Shown here: in pieces, positions 49,500 through 59,700 of the stretch
Numbering within the stretch: position 1 is the stretch's first letter
How the letters are laid out: each line of letters opens with the position of its first letter
Assembly (NCBI GenBank): GCA_037975125.1
Contig: CM075853.1
Coordinates: 87,647,859 to 87,711,858 of the forward strand
Length of the DNA: 64,000 nucleotides
DNA from: Latrodectus hesperus
Taxonomy: Eukaryota > Arthropoda > Arachnida > Araneae > Theridiidae
Direction of reading: 5' to 3'
Notes under the pieces: model-generated
What the model saw: only the letters and a program-made list of their open reading frames with translations
Databases searched by the model: none
Told to the model about the DNA's origin: nothing
Translations under genes and position numbers: made by a program

Positions 49500-49760
49500 A
49501 AGTTAGCAGCTGAATGGTTAGCGCTCTGGTATTCGGTTCACCACTTCGTTAATTTGATTCACTCCTAGGGAGTAGATGTTCGTAGTAGTTTGAAATTCAC
49601 TTTAATTCAGTTTAATTGCCCTCTTGTGAAAAAAGATCTGATCTATGAGTGTCAATCAATCACTCCGTTTGGTACAAATCGTAGCTGAATCTGAATACTT
49701 GCAACCGTGAATAGGTTACAAGTAACAATTGTTTTACGGAGCGTCTCGAGCATGCAATAA
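49500..49760 (+). repeat. Possible SINE, tRNA-like head
   Basis: GCAGCTGAATGGTTAGCGCTC resembles a tRNA box A region, and TTTGATTCACTCCTAG downstream could be a decayed box B. No second copy is seen in the window, so this is tentative. Confidence 0.35.
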
Positions 49761-50189
49761 AAGCTGAAATCTGAAAATATGGCTGGCTAATCAATTCAGA
49801 GATTACCTTCAACATCTAAAAAATCCTTGATTAGACATATTCTATCTGATCCGCATTGTTATCCATTGAAATAAAATCAAGTTAAACTACAACCCTGTAA
49901 AGCGGACATAAGGCTCCAAGTTCTTATATATGTAATTCACTTTTCTGTCCCTTTCAAAGATATGAAAGGAGCGTGTGGTGGTAATCCAAAGTGGTGCTTG
50001 CGCTTGCCATCAAAGCTACGTTGCCTATAACAATCGACATTTCATACAAAGGATACTATAAAATTTTTGCAACATGATTCAAATAAGAAACTGGGGAGAC
50101 TAGACTACGATATGCTCAGACATGTCCAAGTTTGCATAATAGTTACCGACAACATGTTTGTGGACTCACTTGCTCATTAACAATAATAA

Positions 50190-51200
50190 TTCAACAAACA
50201 AATTTTGCCTCTGAGTAGTGAGATAAAGGCAGTTTTGAAGTATAGTCATGGCTTAAGCGCAGATCAATACATCGCAGAAATGTTACTTGCATTGAATAAT
50301 ATTTATCCACAACGTACCGACTATATTCACATGGTATAGAGAATTCAGAAGAGAGAAAATTTTACTCTGGATGACGCTGAGAACAAAGGAGCTCGGAAAC
50401 GTCAATAACAGAAAAAATTGTTTTTTATTGTGAAGAAAATGGTTGTAACGAAGACCAACAAATAAGATTTCAGCAGATGGACGAGACCTTACACCCTCCT
50501 GTACCAGCAATTCATTTTATTCTGAAAGACAATTTACACTTAAATAAATTTTATTGTCTCTGACTGCCTTAATCTGGTTCAAGAGCAGATGACTTGTCAT
50601 GTTGAAAGATGCTGAAAATGTTTTGGTAACGGACTATCACAGTATGTGAACAACATTGTGACAGAGGTGAAATATGGCTAAACTATAGCGATGTGCCGAC
50701 CAAAGCTGAAAACAAAGTTTGGGTGTTTGATTTGGAGGACGCACCCGTAGATGTCAGCAAATCTCTCTCTTTTACGAAAAAGATTATAGTTGTATTCGTC
50801 AAATCGTGTAAAATTGTAGAGTGTCGTTTTGGGCACAAAAGACATTCACAAGTAAGTAGTACACTGAACAGGGCCTGCGCTAAGTCATATAGTACATGAA
50901 AAACCTGCGCTCTCAAAATCAAGAATTGATCAAGAAAGAAACACGAGATTTAGTTAATGGAGAAGTGTTTTAAATGTGGTAGAAGTTACTTTGAAAGAAT
51001 TCTGTCAAAACTGTATTGCACATCTTTTGTAATTTCCTTCATACATGGTAATAAGACGGTTCTTCTCCCAATGAGAATACTTTAAGAATCGGAGAGTAAG
51101 TTGAGTTAAACCAGTAAAGAGAACAGTCGCGCCTATTACAATTACTGTAATCTTTGCACCATGGTAAATGAACACATCTGTTTGCAGAAGTGAGTCGAAT
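50190..51200 (+). pseudogene. mariner-type transposase relic
   Basis: In-order fragments are LSADQYIAEMLLALN, WYREFREEKILL with TLDDAENKGAR near 50300-50400 (DNA-binding region and linker), then KAENKVWVFDLEDAPVDVSK and SLSFTKKIIVVFVKS near 50700-50810 (the block after the first catalytic Asp in mariner-like transposases), and FGHKRHSQVSSTLN. Stops and frameshifts are frequent and the catalytic block is incomplete. Confidence 0.65.
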
Positions 51201-51536
51201 TCAATAGCAGTTCTTGCAAATTACAGTTTCTTATAACACTCTTGGAATCAGTAAAATTTAGTTTCTTATAAATGTGTTATAACACTATAATGAAGAAGCC
51301 AAGAGCTGCAACATGTCTTACATTTCACTATTTTTGACAAATAGTGATTGGTTACCCGTCTTGGTTCTTAGAGATCCTGCTCCGACTGTCGATGGTTTCA
51401 GTATTCTCAACGTAAATCAACTACTCTAAGCGTTACAATGAAATATCTACAGCTATTCGCTTAAAATTGACTTGCTTCCAACTTTCTCAAAATATATTAC
51501 TTCAATGATGTAAATATTGGTGGTTACACATTTTGT

Positions 51537-51614
51537 TAACATTTAAATGTTACTTATTTTTTAAATAACATTTAAATGTTACAGTTGATAATGTTAATAA
51601 CATTTAAATGTTAC
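51537..51614. repeat. Three copies of a palindromic 17-mer
   Basis: TAACATTTAAATGTTAC occurs at 51537-51553, 51566-51582 and 51598-51614, spaced 29 and 32 bp apart; TAACATTTAAATGTTA is a perfect palindrome. A fourth, partial unit (GTTAACATTTG) follows near 51632. It may be a local satellite seed or a binding-site array, with no known family. Confidence 0.8.
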
Positions 51615-51796
51615 ATTTAAAAAAACACATTTGTTAACATTTGAAAATCAGCAAGACTTGCGAACTTACGAAATATGAGTTGTCAAATGCGCTCGCTTAT
51701 TAATCCTTTTTTCCTCGGAAACTCCCAGCACCGTAACATTAAGAGACGCTAATGCGATTGCTACATATAAACTAAAAGAAAAACACATCACACAAA

Positions 51797-52110
51797 ATGG
51801 AACATCAATTATGTGTTATCAATGCAGACAGAATTATTTCCAGACTAAGAACCCATACATACACAAACTTTAGTGGAATAACTATTAATACAGACGGCAC
51901 CATATCTTACAAATCATGTAGGAACTGCCCTTTGAGGAGGAGCTCACCCCAGAACATATTTTTAACTGCCCAACAAAAACAAGAAGTTTACAGGCTATTG
52001 ATGAATTTCCTTTTCAGGTATATCTATATAATGATAAAATTGTACACACATTTCCAAGACAGAGATTTTGGCACTTGGATTAATTTAACTTACTTCAATT
52101 GACACAACAT
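51797..52110 (+). pseudogene. LINE 3'-end relic (zinc-knuckle tail)
   Basis: The frame reads SRLRTHTYTNFSGITINTDG then ISYKSCRNCPLRRSSPQNIF, which resembles the Cys-rich tail after the RNase H of arthropod jockey-like LINEs (CxxC ... SPxHI ... C). After a frameshift, FNCPTKT appears, then FPFQ. A CAATCAACCAACCAACCAGT tail follows near 52100-52130. Everything upstream is missing. Confidence 0.5.
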
Positions 52111-52114
52111 CAAT

Positions 52115-52890
52115 CAACCAACCAACCAGTCAATCCTTTTTTCAACTGGTGCATATGAATGTCCCACATCTGCATATATTAATATGTTTGATCCATTGAA
52201 TTTGAATTTTTATTCCGAAACTAATTTTTGTCCAGTTCTTTCCATGTAATTTGACAATTTTTTAAATACTAGAGTAACTTAATTCGTTTTCACGTGTTCC
52301 TGAGCACTTGAAGTTTTCACATTAGTGAGTGGTATATTATAGGAATTGCATGCAACAATTACTTTTAATGCTCAGTATTAATATCAAATTAAACTGAAAT
52401 GGGTTCTTTTTATTTTATAAACGATATTTTTTTCAATTTCATCAAATGATTAATTTGAAAATAGATATGCGTCTAAATAGAAATTTTACGTCACGGTAAT
52501 CAAATTTTTAGTTTAAATTATGTATGTTTTTGTAGTTTGTCTTACTGTAGAAAAAAAAATAAACTGGAAAAAATTATTCTTGATATATTAAATAATTAAA
52601 TCATCGTGAAAAATATCCATAAATTATTTTTGAGCTTAATTCCGAATTGATGGAATAAGAATTCAATATGAATTGAAATTGTAATTCAGTATAAATTGCT
52701 GCTTAGATATATTCCATAGACATGTTCTAAATGGAATTATTATGTTTCTTAAATATATATATATATATGCACTCTTTTTTAAGTATCACACTATACTGGA
52801 ATCGTATTATTCTATTTTATTACAACGATACTGTAATCTTTTTATCTTGTAATATTATTTTCTGTTTATGTGTTATGCTATGTATTACAT
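52115..52890. other. AT-rich spacer before the DD41D element
   Basis: Nothing recognised. Confidence 0.65.
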
Positions 52891-52898
52891 GTTATATA

Positions 52899-53173
52899 CA
52901 GGGTGATTATAAAAAACTTTGCCAACATCTGCACTTCTAGCGTCCATTCTATTTAACCGATCAAGGTGATACTTCAAATATAGTTCTTTTGTGATATGCG
53001 CTCGAGATTCTGTAAATGGCAACACAGTGGCCCTCGCGGTTACAGTTATAGTGATAGAAACTCGAAATTTTCGAATGGCAACGCCTACTTTTTACCATCG
53101 CAAAATGTTCAGCACATGCGAAAACCCTAAATAGCGTTGAAACGGTACCGATATGTGCAAAAACCGACGTGTT
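52899..53173 (+). repeat. Left terminal inverted repeat of the DD41D element
   Basis: Matches the reverse complement of 54554-54829 at about 96%. The repeats carry mirrored open frames (52961-53197 minus, 54482-54766 plus) that are not genes. Confidence 0.92.
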
Positions 53174-53281
53174 ATACACATACAAACAGTTCTTCAAGGC
53201 GCTCGGAGGAATAATGCATACGACAGAGACAAGACACTGCTCAATGATGAGAACACATAGAGAAAAAAATCTTTATTAATT

Positions 53282-54361
53282 TCAAACATTTTCCACATGA
53301 GTGCTATCAAAGGCAATTACGCATTGCATGCGGGAGACGGTGGACAATGTCGCTGCACGCAACATGGCACGAGGGATGTTTCCAATCTCACGCCGTATAA
53401 AATCCTTTAAGTCCGACAATGTTTGAGGATTGCACAGATAAACTCTGGATTTGAGATAGCCCCAAAACCAGAAATCCATAGGCGTCAGATCTCTGGATCG
53501 CGAAGGCCACGGAAAAGGATAATAGCGTGAGATGATGCGATCACCAAAATGCTGATCCAGGAGCCTTTTAACTGACCTCGCTATATGTGGAGGTGCGCCA
53601 TCTTGCATCCAAACAATGTCATTGAGTGCATTCAGCCGACGCAACTCCGGTAAGACATAATTTTTCAGCATGGCTGCATACCGAGGGCCCGTTACAGAAC
53701 ATGTTGCAGGGCCAATCGGGGTCGTTTCCTCAAAGAAGAACGGGCCCAGAACAAATGTAGCTGTAATGCCGCACCACGCAGTCACTTTGGCGTCAAATAA
53801 TGGTACTGGCGCCGCAGCATGAAGATTCGTCTCTCCCCAGTGCACACAATTCTTTGTGTTAATGCTGCCATTTAAGGTGAAATGCGCCTCGTCCGTCCAT
53901 AGTATGCGAAGTGGCCAGTCGTTATCCACATCATATCGTAACAAAAATGCATTTGCGAAGTCCAGACGTTGTTGTGGGTCACCCGGCTCCAACATCTGGA
54001 CGCGCTGGAACCGATAGGGAAATATGTGAAGTACCGAGCGCAAGAGCTTGCGGACTGTTGAGTTCGGAATATCCAACACGCGCGCTATGCCTCTTCCGGT
54101 TTCTGTGTGTCCTGCAGTCACTGTATGGTGCACTTCCATGACAACGTCCTCAGAAACAGTTGGCCGTCCGGAGCGCTGTTTGTCACAGGTGCAGCCTGTA
54201 TCTTCGAATTTCTGCACTAAATCACGCAGAGCTTGCAGAGTACATGGGCCGCGTCGTTGTCGATGATTGCGGCGATACACACGCAAGGCTTCCGCAGCGT
54301 TCATCCCATTTTGGTAATAGAGTTTGATCAATTCACCGCGAACTTTCCTAGGAAGACTCAT
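53282..54361 (-). CDS. DD41D mariner-type transposase, 359 aa, uninterrupted
   Basis: This is a cut-and-paste transposase of the IS630-Tc1-mariner superfamily, which would bind its own inverted repeats and integrate at TA. Residues 1-115 form a helix-turn-helix DNA-binding region (MSLPRKVRGELIKLYYQNGM, RSGRPTVSE, NSTVRKLLRS). The catalytic core follows: Asp157 in WTDEAHF, Asp254 in WMQDGAPPH and Asp296 in SRDLTPMDFW. Exactly 41 residues separate the last two, hence DD41D, the spacing reported for rosa/VISITOR-type elements. The start MSLPRK lies inside the inverted repeats and the frame ends 109 bp before the left one. No stop or frameshift is seen. Codon use is GC-richer than the host genes around it, which fits a foreign origin or recent arrival. 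Confidence 0.93.
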   Translation of the reverse strand: MSLPRKVRGELIKLYYQNGMNAAEALRVYRRNHRQRRGPCTLQALRDLVQKFEDTGCTCDKQRSGRPTVSEDVVMEVHHTVTAGHTETGRGIARVLDIPNSTVRKLLRSVLHIFPYRFQRVQMLEPGDPQQRLDFANAFLLRYDVDNDWPLRILWTDEAHFTLNGSINTKNCVHWGETNLHAAAPVPLFDAKVTAWCGITATFVLGPFFFEETTPIGPATCSVTGPRYAAMLKNYVLPELRRLNALNDIVWMQDGAPPHIARSVKRLLDQHFGDRIISRYYPFPWPSRSRDLTPMDFWFWGYLKSRVYLCNPQTLSDLKDFIRREIGNIPRAMLRAATLSTVSRMQCVIAFDSTHVENV

Positions 54362-54553
54362 ATCGTCAGCATGTGCGAGTTCCCGAATGACGACTTCGCA
54401 TACCCGCTTGGTATTTTATAGGTTTCCTACGCTGAATATCTGGCGACCGGCGTTCTGTGATTGGTTTCTTGACTCTGTCACATGCAAATTTATTGCGTGC
54501 GCCCAGATCGTGTTTTATTGGCCGGTTTTCAGAACTCTTTTTTGTGTTTGCAG

Positions 54554-54829
54554 AACACGTCCGTTTTTAGACATATCGGTACCGTTTCAACGCTATTTAG
54601 GGTTTTCGCATGTGCTGAACATTTTGCGATGGTAAAAAGTAGACGTTGCCATTCGAAAATTTCGAGTTTCTGTCACTATAACTGTAACCGCGAGGGCCAC
54701 TGTATTGCCATTCACAGAATCTCGAGCGCATATCTCAAAAGAACTATATTTGAAATATCATCTTGATCGGTTAAATAGAATGGACGCTAGAAGTGCAGAT
54801 GTTGGCAAAGTTTTTTTATAATCACCCTG
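54554..54829 (-). repeat. Right terminal inverted repeat of the DD41D element
   Basis: Counterpart of 52899-53173, lying upstream of the transposase start and likely to contain its promoter. A single-base longer A run and about ten scattered substitutions, mostly transitions, separate the two arms. Confidence 0.92.
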
Positions 54830-54831
54830 TA

Positions 54832-55657
54832 TATTAATGTACACACATATATATATTTTGATTTCTAAATACAAAAACTGAAAGCAATTTTCAGAATTTT
54901 TAAAAAATATATATATCGGTTGTTTTTACTTTTAAAAAATACATTTGTTTGTATACAGAAGATAATTTATTTCAGTAGCTTATGATAAACATCGTTTGAT
55001 TTTAACAAACAATTCCATGATAGTTAAAATTTGCTTGCTTGTATACAAAGACGGGTATTAATTTTACTATCGTAGGTATTATGTAAATAAACATTTTTCA
55101 CATCAAAATGCTGATTCTCTATCTAAGAGTTCCTCTTGAAGATTTGCACAAACATTTATTCTCTAATATTTGATGGAGCAAGAGCAATTTCTAGATTGAT
55201 GAAATAAGAAGAGACCCAATTCAAACCAAAACCTGAAAGTAATGATAAGATGTTTCTTGATAGTAATTGCTTACTTTTATGGGAAATGTTATCTTCAATA
55301 TTTACTAAAGATGTGTTTTATGCTGATGGTATAGAATATTTCTGGAAAGTCACACAAATTACATATTTTTTCGTATATATTTATGACCATTATATATATT
55401 GTTTATACCCATATATGGTACTCAAAAATGTTTAAAGATATGAAAGTTATATGAGAAAAAAAGTACCATTTAATGAGTTTAAAATTGAAATGACTAAATA
55501 TTTGTAAAATAGCAGTATAATGTTTATGTAGTATAAAGGATCTCATTTAGTCCTGAAGAAAGTAATTTGTAATGCTGAGTCATTAATATATTAAAGTTAG
55601 CTACTGTTTGTAAGAAAATGTTTATTACATTTTCGAAGAAGGCATAGTTATAATTTT

Positions 55658-55739
<82 letters not shown>

Positions 55740-56120
55740 GCGTATAAATTATGTGTATCTAATTATGGTCTACAGCTCATTTTCAATGATCTTCATTGTG
55801 AAAGTATTATAGCAACATTTAAGAGAAACTATAAACAGTATAAGTTTCAAGAAATTAAGTTTTATTAATATTACAAATTTCATTTTATAAATAAAATTTA
55901 TTTACAGATAAATGTATCAAAAAGATACAGGTATATAAGTAAAAAAACATTTTCCTTTGGCGGCTTGTGAATAGAGGTTCTATGGAAATCAAAAAATATA
56001 TTAATTTAGTAATGACAACTGTTCAAGCACTTCGAGCTGTTCCTAAAGATGCGTAAAGAAAAATTTTAGGAAGATTTGCTTGTGATAAAAAAAGATAATT
56101 GTTCATGATCATTCGGAAAA
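54832..56120. other. AT-rich spacer after the DD41D element
   Basis: Contains the (TA)n tract at 55661-55738. The small open frame at 55250-55435 has no recognisable homology. Confidence 0.65.
55661..55738. repeat. (TA)n microsatellite
   Basis: About 38 TA units, ending in a short CGCG-containing stretch (TATACGCGTATA). Confidence 0.97.
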
Positions 56121-56124
56121 CTTG

Positions 56125-56460
56125 AGTGTGTGTGGCACGATGGTTATGGAGCGTTCGTTCTCGTTATCAGAAGGTGGTGGTTTCGAATCCCGACCTAATC
56201 GAAGATTCATCGTGTTCGCTAATGGCGGTTGGGGCACGTTAAATACGTCGTGGTCGCATGTCCTCCTTTTAAAATGATATTTCTGGGGATGGCAGACCAA
56301 GTCTGGAGGTCTGCTTGGTTCCTGCTTCTGAATTACGAAAATCCACTTTCGGGGCTACGATGGCACACCCATTGGGTGCTCCACTTTGTAAGGTGCTACC
56401 ATTTCTACCCCTTGTGTTAAAAGGACATCCTAGTAGTCAGGCATAGTACAATTTCAAGTG
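56125..56460 (+). repeat. tRNA-headed SINE-like repeat, family F
   Basis: TGTGGCACGATGGTTATGGA (box A-like) and GTGGTTTCGAATCCCGAC (strong box B) form a tRNA-like head, followed by a GC-richer body ending near 56460. No second copy is in the window. The long non-tRNA body argues against a tRNA gene. Confidence 0.6.
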
Positions 56461-56790
56461 CATGTTGATTGGGTCTATAAAAGTTTGCTTTACTCTCCAT
56501 AATATTTTTTGATGGAATTGTTTTTGACTAGACTTGGTTTCACCATACTGAACATTACGTTTTAAGTATATACAAACTTAGTGTAATGAAAGTGCTGTTT
56601 TGATCAAATATATTCTAGAGCTTTGCGTTTGTCAGTAAAAATGCTTAAGCATATTCATGTAAGGATTAACAAAATAAAATTCTTTGGTATTTTAATATAA
56701 TAAAATTCAAAATATGTAATTAAATATTCAATTTATTTGTATAAAACCTTCATAAACGACAAATAGAATTTTTTTGGCTATGTTCAAATA

Positions 56791-58132
56791 CACTACTGGC
56801 CATTAAAATTGCTACACCAAGAAGGAATGCAAATAACAGAACGATATTTATTGGACACATACATTATAGTGGAAAGAACAAGTGATTAGATTTACAGGAA
56901 ATTAGGATGTATAGATCTTCAGAAATCAGTACCCAGAGCAGCCATCTCTGGCTGCAATAACAGCATTTATCCGCCTAGGCATGGAGTCAAACAGAGATTG
57001 TATGGCATGTACGGGGATCTCAGTCCATGCAGCTTCTACACTATGCCACAGAGTTCATCGACAGTAGTGGATGGTGAGTGATGGCGTGCCAATCGCTCGG
57101 CAACCATTGACCACACGTTCTCAATTGGTGACTGATCAGGAGAACGTGTTGGCCAGGGTACCTGTTCTGTATCAAGGAAGTTCAGAACAGTACGGGCAAC
57201 ATGCGGTCGTGCATTATCCTGTTGAAACAAAGCATTAGGGAGGCCTCGAAGATAGGGCAGAGCCACGGGCCTTAACACATCGGAAATGTAACGGTTGCTG
57301 TTCAAAGTGCCGGTAATGCGAACAAGAGGTGATCGAGACGTGTATCTAATGGCACCCCATACCATCACTCCAGCAGATGGGCCAGTATGGCGATGTCCAA
57401 TGCATGCTGGCAATGCGCGTTCTCTACGATGCCTCCAAACACGGATGCGGCCATCATGGTCCTGTATACAGAACCGAGATTCATCTGTAAAGATGACGTG
57501 ATGCCATTCCCGCGTCCAGGTTCGTCGCTGATCACACCATTGAAGGTGCTCCTGTCTGTGACGCAGCGTCAATGGTAGCCGAAGCCATGGTCGCCGTGCT
57601 GCTGCAAACGTCGTCGAACTGTTCGAGCAGAAACTTGTGGCCTTGCAAATGACTCCATTTCTCGACTCAGGGTTCGTGACGTGGCTGTACGATCCCTTGT
57701 GACCATGCGGATAAGATATCTGTCTTCTCTGCTGTTAGTGATGGGGGATCGCTGAGATCCTGCATAACGTTCCGTATGATTGTCCTGAACCCATCGATTC
57801 CATATTCTAAATTGCGGTACGATAGACCGCAATCCCGGTAGGCTATAATCCTTCCTCGATCTAAGTCAGACACGTGCTGATAGGCATTTCTTCTTCTTAC
57901 ACGAGGCATTACAACTTTCTTTGCCGAAAACAACGTTGAAACGGAAATTGAGAAAACTGCTGTCAAATCTCTAGTTTTAAACACATTGTAGATGTCGCTA
58001 CTGTCGCCTGCTTTGTATGAATGCGCTGAAAATCTAATCATTTGCGTATCACAGCAAGTTCTACCTGTCATGCAAATTTCACGTGTGTGGTGTGCCGCTT
58101 TCCTGGTGTAGCAATTTTAATGGCCAGTAGTG
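56791..58132 (-). mobile_element. Tc1/mariner element D
   Basis: The ends share 29 identical bases in inverted orientation (56791-56819 and 58104-58132, starting CACTACTGGCCATTAAAATT). TA precedes the left end (56789-56790). On the right a single extra A separates the repeat from TA (58134-58135). Length is 1342 bp, normal for Tc1. It contains a frameshifted transposase on the minus strand. Confidence 0.9.
57036..57909 (-). pseudogene. Tc1-type transposase in element D, frameshifted
   Basis: The start is MPRVRRRNAYQHVSDLDRGR at 57909. The frame shifts near 57820 (RDCGLSYR to the frame containing RIWNRWVQDNHTERYAGSQR) and again near 57590 (RTVRRRLQQHG to RPWLRLPLTLRHRQEHLQWC). The catalytic residues are all readable: FTDESRF, LFQQDNARPH and SPIENVW. 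Only 31 residues lie between the second Asp and the Glu instead of the family's 34, a nine-base deletion before PWPTRSPD. The frame ends at 57036 in VDELCGIV, short of the usual C-terminus. Confidence 0.9.
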
Positions 58133-58526
58133 ATAAGGGATGGATGTTATAGAACTCCTTCTGCACAGTGAATATTTTGCTACTAAAGACATCTCACCTA
58201 TCGATAAGAAATAAGTTTTCCGGAATTTATCCCCAGAGAATTGAGGAAGGAATTTATAAGACAGGTTTCTCTTCTCAAACAGAAAACTTGCCTTCATGAT
58301 AACGAGAACATTCTGTTGGAACAAGGATTAACAGACCAAAAAATATATCTGTGTGGTACTGATCATTTTATAATTATATAATATTTAGACATATATTAAA
58401 TAAGAATATCTGTTCGATAAACTAAATTAGAGAACGTTCCTATTTATGGAATTATTCCTTCTATTTAAAAAAAAATTGAATTTTTAGGATGAGGATTTTA
58501 TGAATTCATTAGTCCAAATGGCCGAC

Positions 58527-58790
58527 CAACTTCTCTAGTGGTCAGCGTGCCTGACTACGGATAAGGAGGTCCTGGGTTCGAATCCCGGTTCGGACATGGA
58601 TGTACTTTCTCTATCTATTCTGTCCTTGTATGAATGAGGTGTGAATGGTTGCCTACACTATAAACGGGTCCCTATGGCATGTGTGTACTGAGGAAGTCGG
58701 ACTCCACACCAAAATATGGTTCAGTTGGAAAAGTGGAGCAGCGCACCCCATGCTGCCAGCCTAGCTGGCACACGAAAATGAATGAATGAA
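58527..58790 (+). repeat. tRNA-headed SINE, family A, best copy
   Basis: The head reads GGCCGACCAACTTCTCTAGT, GGTCAGCGTGCCTGACTACG and GGGTTCGAATCCCGGTTCGG, with box A and a near-perfect box B. The body has GGATGTACTTTCTCTATC, GGCATGTGTGTACTGAGGAA and GTCGGACTCCACACC, and the tail GGTTCAGTTGGAAAAGTGGA. The 3' end is (AATG)n at about 58775-58795. It aligns end to end with the antisense copy at 22505-22775. Confidence 0.85.
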
Positions 58791-58799
58791 TGAATTAGT

Positions 58800-59290
58800 C
58801 CGAATAAATGAAATGCAATTTCTTTAATTTTTTTTATGAGTACTATGAATGTATATAAAAAAGTAAAATGCGATTTAACTTTTTACATATTTATAATACT
58901 AAGTGAACTTATTGACTCATAAATCAAAATATTTTTATTGTTGCAATTATTTTTGTGCAAGGTAAATATTTGAATGATCTCATAAAATTTTACTTTTGTA
59001 ATTTTAAATTTAGTAGTTGAAAGACTAGTCAATGTATGAAATTTTTTAAAATGCACAACATATTGAAGCAATGCAATCAATGCCTTTTTCTGAAATTAAA
59101 GAACTCTGCTCTAATTATTTTCAAAATTTAAAGAATGTAATCATATGTATGAATTGATTTCTGTAGAATTTTAATAAAAAAAAAAATACTACAGAAATCA
59201 ATTCATACAAATTTTTGATATTTTGATATATATGAAATTTTTACAGAACTGACACTCTTAACTACTCAAATAGCTTTATTACTTTTTCAA
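58800..59290. other. AT-rich spacer
   Basis: A perfect or near-perfect inverted repeat at 59149-59209 (TATGAATTGATTTCTGTAG ... CTACAGAAATCAATTCATA around an A-rich loop) is the only structure seen. Confidence 0.65.
59149..59209. repeat. Inverted repeat with A-rich loop
   Basis: Arms TATGAATTGATTTCTGTAG and CTACAGAAATCAATTCATA flank a loop of about 25 bases (AATTTTAATAAAAAAAAAA and flanks). It could form a hairpin of about 19 bp. No family known. Confidence 0.75.
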
Positions 59291-59293
59291 TAC

Positions 59294-59700
59294 ATAGATG
59301 GTTATCAAAATAAGGGAAACAATTTAATTTTATAAAGAATAGTCTTTTAACATGCTGTTTTTGGTATGCAATACATCTTAGATTCATCTAGGAGAATCGA
59401 TTTATACAAGTGCTGAATTGTGTTTAAAGGAATATTATTCTCTTCATGGAGATACTGTGGAAGTTCTAGGAGAGATGCCGCTGATGGAAAATCTCTATAT
59501 CGTATTGTGAACGCGCTAAAATACCATAACCATTTATTTAATGATATGGAGGGGGTGACTGTGGGGCAAGGTAGTTGCTTAACTTCTTTCTCGTGTTCAT
59601 CAAAACATGATCAGACAAGTCCCCGTTGCATGGATTAGTGCATTATCATGCTAGAAAATTCCATCTCACGCAGTTATGTTGTGCAAGTATTTCAGAAAAT
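59294..59700 (-). pseudogene. Tc1 family B fragment (3' part)
   Basis: On the minus strand it reads in order FDEHEKEVKQL, ELPQYLHEE and LNTIQHLYKSI, then the terminal repeat AGATGGTTATCAAAATAAGG at about 59296-59315. These match the 3' half of the element at 12310-13709 (FDEYEDEVKHL, LNRIQHLYKSI, same terminus). The 5' half is missing. Confidence 0.75.

Larger units (their letters stand above)
52899..54829 (-). mobile_element. Intact mariner-type DD41D element (rosa/VISITOR-like) with long inverted repeats
   Basis: The element is bounded by inverted repeats of about 275 bp (52899-53173 and 54554-54829), beginning CAGGGTGATTATAAAA. By my eye count they differ at about 10 substitutions and one indel. 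TA follows or precedes each end (52897-52898 and 54830-54831) within TATA. Total length is 1931 bp. One uninterrupted 359-codon transposase occupies the interior on the minus strand. By structure it is the only element in the window that could still be autonomous. Whether it is active cannot be told from one copy. Confidence 0.93.

Noticed and set aside
51537..51614. CRISPR array
   Set aside because: Only three palindromic units with tiny spacers in a eukaryotic genome; not a CRISPR arrangement.
52961..53197. Mirrored open frames in the two arms of the DD41D element (also 54482-54766 plus)
   Set aside because: They are the same repeat sequence in opposite orientation. Shared peptides come from the inverted repeat, not from a gene family.
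53911..54421. Three plus-strand frames of 62-76 codons
   Set aside because: Antisense shadows of the GC-richer DD41D transposase.
56150..56205. tRNA gene with GGTTTCGAATCCCG
   Set aside because: Only the box B region is convincing, and it is followed by a non-tRNA body typical of a SINE.
58540..58600. tRNA gene at the head of SINE A
   Set aside because: Box A and box B are good, but the acceptor and anticodon arms do not close, and the same sequence with the same long tail is repeated elsewhere.
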